Source of the DNA: Bacteroidota bacterium | Lineage (GTDB): Bacteria; Bacteroidota; Bacteroidia; Flavobacteriales; Flavobacteriaceae | DNA length: 64,000 nucleotides | Assembly: GCA_023434025.1 (NCBI GenBank) | Contig: JAEYTL010000056.1 | Coordinates: 62,001 to 126,000 of the forward strand | Direction of reading: 5' to 3' | Shown: positions 59,639 through 64,000 of the stretch, piece by piece | Numbering within the stretch: the stretch's first letter is position 1 | Layout: each line of letters starts with the position of its first letter | Made by a program: the position numbers and the translations under genes | The notes under the pieces: model-generated | Database searches by the model: none | The model's input: the letters and a program-made list of their open reading frames with translations, nothing else | What the model was told of the DNA's origin: nothing

Positions 59639-61741
59639 TTAATAATTAAACTGGAATCTGTTATCTTTTATTTTAGCCTTTTCTTTCAACGCTCCGAATA
59701 CACGACCAACAGCCGAGGCATTCTGCGATTTTAACGTATTTACTTGCGTTGTGTAATCCTTGGTTGGCAAAGGCTCCGTTACTTTGGTTGTTTTAACCAC
59801 AAACACACTGGCGTTCCCTTCAATGGGGGCAGAAAGTTTGTTCACCGCTGTACCGAAAGCAGTTCCTACAACTTTGGGTTCATAACCGGCTGAAGCTACT
59901 ACCGGATTTTCTAACGTAACATCACTGGCTGTTTGTACCTGAACCGAATTGGCCTGAGCGATTGCCTCCAATGAGGTGGCTTTCATTTTTGCTATAATTT
60001 TTTCGGCTTTCTTTTTATTCTTTAAAACAGGCTCTACCTGAACCCTGGCATCCTCAATTGCCAGCAATCCTTCTTCGTTTACTTTTTTAAGTTTTGCAAT
60101 CAGATGGCCTACTTTAGAAATTTCAAAACGTTTAACATCATTAACATCGGTACCTTTCTCAAAGGCCCAACGGATAACCTGTCTTTGTGCTCCATACTGC
60201 CCTAACACCTCGTCCAAAACTTTTACACGAACCGATGGATTAACCGTTAATTTAGCTTCTTTAGCTGCTGTTTCAAACGATTTTTCATTCGCTGCCATTT
60301 CAAACTTCACCGCATTTGTATAGGCATTTTCAGATGTTTTTTCTGAAGCCTCAATCTTTTGAGCAATGGTTGCTAACCGTATAGCATCCTGCTTGTCTGT
60401 TACTTTAATAATGTGGTAACCAAATTCTGTTTCAACCAAACCAACTTTACCGATCGGATTGTTAAACACAAAATCATTAAAGGCAGGAACCATCTGACCA
60501 GGGCCGAAGAAATCCAAATCTCCGCCTCTTTGGGCTGACCCCTGATCCTCTGAAACAGAAAATGCCTGCATGGTAAATGCATCCGGATTAGCTAAAACCT
60601 CTGCTAAAATACCTTCAGCCTTTACTTTTGCTTCTTCTTTTGTTCTGTCTTCTTTAGGCTGTGCCCGTGAACCTGTAAAACTGATTAAAATATGGCTTGC
60701 TCTGGCTTTAGCACCGGCTCTTCTGCCCATTGAACGGCTTAACGCAAAATAGTCTCCGTATTGATAGGGTCCGTAAACCTGACCCTCTGCTAAATTAAAA
60801 ATAGCTTCTGCATGCTCAGCAGGCAAATCGGATTTTCCGATGTAGGTTGAATCGTAAGGAAACTGAGAATTTTCGTTTACAAACTGAATAACATCTTTTG
60901 TGGCTGAAAAACTTGGAATTGTATCATTCTTATCTGTCTCTTTGTTATAAACAACTCTTGGCGACAAATATGAACTCAATTTGTTTTTGATATCGTTTTT
61001 ATCGGCTTCAGAAGGTTTATCTTCAATAACCACAAATTCAATCTCGCGGGTTTCATCTGCCTTGTATTTTTTCTCGTTCTTCTTCATATAATCCATGATT
61101 TCAGCATCTGTAACCTTAACATCGCTGTCTTTTACAGAAGAATAAGGAACCGCTACAAAGTCAAACGTTACTTTTTTGTTTTCTGCATTATACTTGAATT
61201 TGGCATCATTTTGGGTTGTAAAAAACCCTGACTTAACCAATGTGCTGTAAAGCTGGTATTTGGCGTTGATGTTAGCTCCTTCTTCAACATTTTCATAGTA
61301 CGCAACTTCCTGAGCATTTGAACTCGATTTGATATATTCTCTGTACTTATTAATATCAAATTGCTTTAATTCGTTTTGAAAAGAAGGGTTCTGTCCGAAA
61401 TTAGGATCTGCTTTCAGGGTTTCAATAAGGTGATTCTGACCAATTCTGATTCCCAGCTTTTCCAGTTCTTCAGTTAACAATGCCAAATTTATCTCCTGAT
61501 TCCAAACCTGGTTAACCGCCTGAATATTAGACATACCTTGCCCTGATTTTTCTGCATTTCCTACTTTAATTCTGAATTCTTCAAACGGAATATCTTTTCC
61601 ATTAATACTTCCTACATTGTTTGAAGTCTGGCTAAAACCGCCGCTTTGAATTACATCTGCTAATACAAAAGAGAATAATGCCAACGCAATAATCACTATA
61701 AGAATAAATGAACGTTGTCTAATTTTTCCTAAAATCGCCAT
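59639..61741 (-). CDS. ppiD: PpiD/SurA-like peptidylprolyl isomerase
   Basis: This periplasmic folding helper is anchored in the inner membrane. The 700-residue protein has one N-terminal span (about 12-32, FILIVIIALALFSFVLADV), a SurA-N-like chaperone region (about 40-330), a parvulin PpiC domain (about 340-440, with RASHILISFTGSRAQ and LDFFGPGQMVPAFNDFVF) and a long C-terminal chaperone region containing a second, divergent parvulin-like segment. This layout matches PpiD rather than SurA, which has a cleavable signal. Expected clients are outer-membrane and exported proteins. Confidence 0.9.
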   Translation of the reverse strand: MAILGKIRQRSFILIVIIALALFSFVLADVIQSGGFSQTSNNVGSINGKDIPFEEFRIKVGNAEKSGQGMSNIQAVNQVWNQEINLALLTEELEKLGIRIGQNHLIETLKADPNFGQNPSFQNELKQFDINKYREYIKSSSNAQEVAYYENVEEGANINAKYQLYSTLVKSGFFTTQNDAKFKYNAENKKVTFDFVAVPYSSVKDSDVKVTDAEIMDYMKKNEKKYKADETREIEFVVIEDKPSEADKNDIKNKLSSYLSPRVVYNKETDKNDTIPSFSATKDVIQFVNENSQFPYDSTYIGKSDLPAEHAEAIFNLAEGQVYGPYQYGDYFALSRSMGRRAGAKARASHILISFTGSRAQPKEDRTKEEAKVKAEGILAEVLANPDAFTMQAFSVSEDQGSAQRGGDLDFFGPGQMVPAFNDFVFNNPIGKVGLVETEFGYHIIKVTDKQDAIRLATIAQKIEASEKTSENAYTNAVKFEMAANEKSFETAAKEAKLTVNPSVRVKVLDEVLGQYGAQRQVIRWAFEKGTDVNDVKRFEISKVGHLIAKLKKVNEEGLLAIEDARVQVEPVLKNKKKAEKIIAKMKATSLEAIAQANSVQVQTASDVTLENPVVASAGYEPKVVGTAFGTAVNKLSAPIEGNASVFVVKTTKVTEPLPTKDYTTQVNTLKSQNASAVGRVFGALKEKAKIKDNRFQFNY

Positions 61742-61840
61742 TTCTATTTATGTTTAATTTTATTTCAGTTTGCGAAAATACAATTATCTGTGAAATAATT
61801 ACAAAGAATTCAATATATTTTGTGGTTTTTTTATACAGTT

Positions 61841-61920
61841 AAAAAAAAGACACGGAATGGAATCAGGAAGTATATTTCTTTTACCCGACCTGGAACAGGC
61901 TGATTTGAATTAATCCGTGT
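61841..61920 (-). terminator. Long nested terminator after the CNNM/CorC gene
   Basis: Outer arms ACACGGA (61850-61856) / TCCGTGT (61914-61920) and inner arms AATCAG (61861-61866) / CTGATT (61900-61905) nest around a 33-base centre with further short complementarity. On the minus strand a run of eight T follows. The outer arm includes the last codons of the upstream gene. Confidence 0.6.
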
Positions 61921-63181
61921 AATCAATTATCATTTTAACCAGCTCAATTTTTTTATTGGTTGCTTCTTCAACCAAAAACTGAAAATGACCAACTTCAATA
62001 ATTTCTCCTTTTTGAGGGATTTCTTTAGCGTGATTGACAATAAATCCTCCTAATGTTGAATAGGAGTCTTCTTCCGGGATATTGAGTTTATACACCTCGT
62101 TGATGTATTCAACATCCAAGCGGGTAGAAAACCGGAATTCTTTTTCTCCTAATTGCTCCTCTATCAGTGTTTCATCAGAATCATGTTCATCCTGGATCTC
62201 TCCGAACAGCTCTTCTACAATATCCTCTATGGTAATCATTCCGGATGTCCCGCCGTATTCATCCAATACAATCGCAACACTTTTACGTTTTTTGGTCAGG
62301 AGGTTCATCACATCTTTAATAAACATCGTTTCGGGAACAAACTCTACTGAAATCATAACCGATTTGATGGTTTTTGGCTTTCGGAACAGTTCAAAGGAAT
62401 GAACATAACCAATAATGTCATCTAATGAAGATTGATAGACCAACACTTTTGAAAACCCGGTTTCAATAAAAAGAGATTTCAGTTCTTTTACAGAATCATG
62501 GATTTCCACCGCAGAAATTTCGGTTCTCGGAATCATAATCTCTCTTGCTTTAACACCGGAAAACTCCAAAGCATTCTGAAATATCTGTATCTCAGAATCA
62601 ACGCTTTGGTGATCCTCAACAGCATTCATCTGTTCTGATATGAAATTACCCAACTCTACTTTACTAAAAAAAAGCCTGGCTTCATCGCCTTCCGTCTTGA
62701 AGAGTTTTCTGAGAAAAAAATCGGATATCCAGATGATAAATGTAGAGATATAATAAAGTAACTGATAAAAAAAGTAAGCCGGGAGAGCAAAAATCTTGAT
62801 CAATGTATTGGCATAAATCTGAAAAAACACCTTGGGCAAAAATTCAGCTGTTACTAATATTATTGCTGTAGAAATCAGTGTTTGGAAGACGAGAATTTTA
62901 AGTGGCAGGTTATTGTTTTCAATATAATCAGGATACATCCATTTGATGATTAAATCCCCCATCGTAAATCCATATACAACCAATGTGATGTTATTGCCCA
63001 CCAACATTGAGGCAATAAATTTTGAAGGATTCTCGGTTATTTTGGTTAAAATTTTAGCGACAAAACCTTCCTGGAGCTTTTCAATCCCCAAATAGACTTT
63101 ATTAGACGAGACAAAAGCAATTTCCATCCCGGAAAAAAAAGCCGAAAGCAGTAAACAAATGAGTATGATACTGATTTCCAT
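61910..63181 (-). CDS. Hemolysin-family CNNM/CorC-type membrane protein
   Basis: The 423-residue protein has a DUF21/CNNM membrane domain with about four spans (about 1-190), a CBS pair (about 205-325, with ARE-IMIPRTEISAVEI near 213 and IVLDEYGGTSGMITIEDIVEE near 303) and a C-terminal CorC/HlyC domain (about 340-420, ending with a KKIELVKMIID strand). Family members are linked to magnesium or cobalt handling; the hemolysin name is historical. The gene is five bases from a small membrane protein gene and in one group with lptC. It resembles GldE in layout but the usual gldD partner is not adjacent, so I do not use that name. Confidence 0.9.
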   Translation of the reverse strand: MEISIILICLLLSAFFSGMEIAFVSSNKVYLGIEKLQEGFVAKILTKITENPSKFIASMLVGNNITLVVYGFTMGDLIIKWMYPDYIENNNLPLKILVFQTLISTAIILVTAEFLPKVFFQIYANTLIKIFALPAYFFYQLLYYISTFIIWISDFFLRKLFKTEGDEARLFFSKVELGNFISEQMNAVEDHQSVDSEIQIFQNALEFSGVKAREIMIPRTEISAVEIHDSVKELKSLFIETGFSKVLVYQSSLDDIIGYVHSFELFRKPKTIKSVMISVEFVPETMFIKDVMNLLTKKRKSVAIVLDEYGGTSGMITIEDIVEELFGEIQDEHDSDETLIEEQLGEKEFRFSTRLDVEYINEVYKLNIPEEDSYSTLGGFIVNHAKEIPQKGEIIEVGHFQFLVEEATNKKIELVKMIIDYTD

Positions 63182-63186
63182 GCCGC

Positions 63187-63378
63187 TTATTTTTTATTGC
63201 GACTATCCATTTTATCCATGAACCTTCTTCTGAAAAAGAACATAAAAATAGCCATCGCTGCAAAAAAGAACATCAACCATGGATTTTTTTCTTCAGAATT
63301 CAGGTTAACAAAACCCTGGTAAATAAAAAATCCGGCCGCAAAAAGATAGAAATACTGAATATATTTTAAATAAGTCAT
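63187..63378 (-). CDS. Small two-span membrane protein
   Basis: I do not recognise a named family. The 63-residue product has two spans (about 8-24 and 35-49) separated by LNSEEKNPW and ends in a strongly basic tail (FFRRRFMDKMDSRNKK) that is probably cytoplasmic. It lies between lptC (46 bases) and the CNNM/CorC gene (5 bases) on the same strand, so it is probably translated as part of that operon. The context is envelope biogenesis, but nothing direct shows a function. Confidence 0.65.
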   Translation of the reverse strand: MTYLKYIQYFYLFAAGFFIYQGFVNLNSEEKNPWLMFFFAAMAIFMFFFRRRFMDKMDSRNKK

Positions 63379-63424
63379 GTTTGTTTTTTGGTTAGCTGTT
63401 GTTGTCGGTTGTTTGCTTTTCCCG

Positions 63425-63979
63425 TTATTCCGCTTCGTTAATCACTCCGGAAACTTTCTGAAAGTTGATTCGTTTAAAATCTTTACTGAAATCAAGACCG
63501 TCTCCTTTTGTTTCTCCTTTGTACGGGTCTGTAAATTTAAACTTTTTTTCCGTAAAAAACCATTCGTTTTTTTGATCATAATAGAGTTGTTCCGTTTCCA
63601 GATACTGCCCTCCGTCTGATGTCATCTTAACATTTCCCTGCATATCAATAATATCCGTTCCCTTAAACGTAACCGCAAAATCCGATCTGATAAAATTCTT
63701 TTTGCCGTTCTGATCATACAATGTTACTTCTATGCCGTTCGGAAACTCAGTAAAGGGATACTGAACCGTTGCATAATCCATCATTTTAGGACTGATTAAA
63801 ACCGCTTTAATCTTACCCGAATCCGTGTATTTTAAATTAACCGAATCAGCTTCACCGGAAGGCATAAATTCCGAAACATTTATTTTCTGAATTTCCCTGA
63901 AATTGCTTTGGCAACCAAAAAACAATGTCACAGTAAAAACTGTGACACTGATTTTAATTATTTTATGTGTGTAAAACAT
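63425..63979 (-). CDS. lptC: LPS export protein LptC
   Basis: This periplasmic component of the Lpt bridge passes lipopolysaccharide from the inner-membrane LptBFG transporter toward LptA. The 184-residue protein has an N-terminal lipoprotein-like signal (VFTVTLFFGCQS, Cys near residue 23) where E. coli LptC has an uncleaved anchor. It then has the beta-jellyroll LptC domain with typical strands ending in IDMQGNVKMTSDGGQYLETE near 113 and YDQKNEWFFTEKKFKFTDP near 134. It completes the LPS theme with lpxB. The gene upstream lies outside the window. Confidence 0.88.
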   Translation of the reverse strand: MFYTHKIIKISVTVFTVTLFFGCQSNFREIQKINVSEFMPSGEADSVNLKYTDSGKIKAVLISPKMMDYATVQYPFTEFPNGIEVTLYDQNGKKNFIRSDFAVTFKGTDIIDMQGNVKMTSDGGQYLETEQLYYDQKNEWFFTEKKFKFTDPYKGETKGDGLDFSKDFKRINFQKVSGVINEAE

Positions 63980-64000
63980 CTTTTATAAACTAGGCACTGT

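Noticed and set aside
61910..63181. Gliding motility gene gldE
   Set aside because: The CNNM/CBS/CorC layout is similar, but the neighbours are lptC and ppiD rather than gldD, so the name is not supported.
1..64000. Mobile elements, prophage, CRISPR, rRNA or tRNA genes
   Set aside because: No transposase, integrase, phage structural gene, regularly spaced repeat, cloverleaf or rRNA segment was recognised on either strand. A tRNAscan and Rfam search would settle the RNA genes.

Overview
The window is AT-rich chromosomal DNA from a member of the Bacteroidota, almost certainly family Flavobacteriaceae and Flavobacterium-like. The main reasons are: signal peptides that end just before Gln (for example ...SAQ and ...FSQ), a GLPGLI-family protein, a DUF5686 protein, a PorT/SprT-type secretion protein beside menG, a GYDIA-family GHMP kinase beside HMG-CoA reductase, many Bacteroidota -7 elements (TAnnTTTG), and almost no Shine-Dalgarno sequences. 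It looks like ordinary core genome, densely packed. I saw no insertion sequence, prophage, CRISPR array, rRNA or tRNA gene, and no gene-free stretch longer than about 270 bases.

Layout. 1-2377: a truncated GLPGLI protein, a secreted beta-rich protein and a deoxynucleoside kinase. 2420-8977 (minus): a four-gene glycan cluster (GH20 hexosaminidase, Tat-exported glycosylasparaginase, CutC, GH2 beta-mannosidase) whose three enzymes match the Man-GlcNAc-GlcNAc-Asn core of N-glycans. 9067-15776 (minus): membrane and soluble pyrophosphatases, an outer-membrane DUF5686 protein and pyruvate dehydrogenase E1 beta. 16042-23731 (plus): the electron transfer flavoprotein pair, a bifunctional nuclease, a nucleoside transporter with an added N-terminal domain, thymidylate synthase and dihydrofolate reductase, with small accessory genes between them.

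23787-32458: menaquinone methyltransferase and the type IX secretion gene porT, an rRNA-type methyltransferase, a BamA/TamA-like barrel, class II aldolase, acetyl-CoA carboxylase beta and a MacB-type permease. 32704-39795 (plus): purH followed by the complete Rod cassette mreB-mreC-mreD-mrdA-rodA. 39797-45540: two exported nucleases, a charged coiled-coil protein, an oligopeptide-type ABC permease and a C-terminal processing protease.

45777-50707 (plus): surE, a small membrane protein, lpxB, an NlpC/P60 lipoprotein and comEC. 50708-57166 (minus): a peptide-use operon (dipeptidyl peptidase IV and two POT peptide transporters) followed by two exported thioredoxin-like proteins. 57349-59604 (plus): mevalonate-pathway genes. 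59639-63979 (minus): a periplasmic PpiD/SurA-like foldase, a CNNM/CorC-type membrane protein, a small membrane protein and LptC.

The genes suggest a cell that digests glycoproteins, peptides and nucleic acids outside the cytoplasm and imports the products, with cell-envelope building genes (Rod, LPS, outer-membrane assembly, type IX secretion) around them. I found no convincing wholly new system. The best leads are CutC inside an N-glycan operon, an AccD without its zinc-ribbon cysteines, a nucleoside transporter fused to an N-terminal exported domain, a terminator encoded inside the end of comEC, and a compound terminator hairpin carrying a promoter element. Several start codons are revised here from promoter position, and four genes appear to start with TTG.
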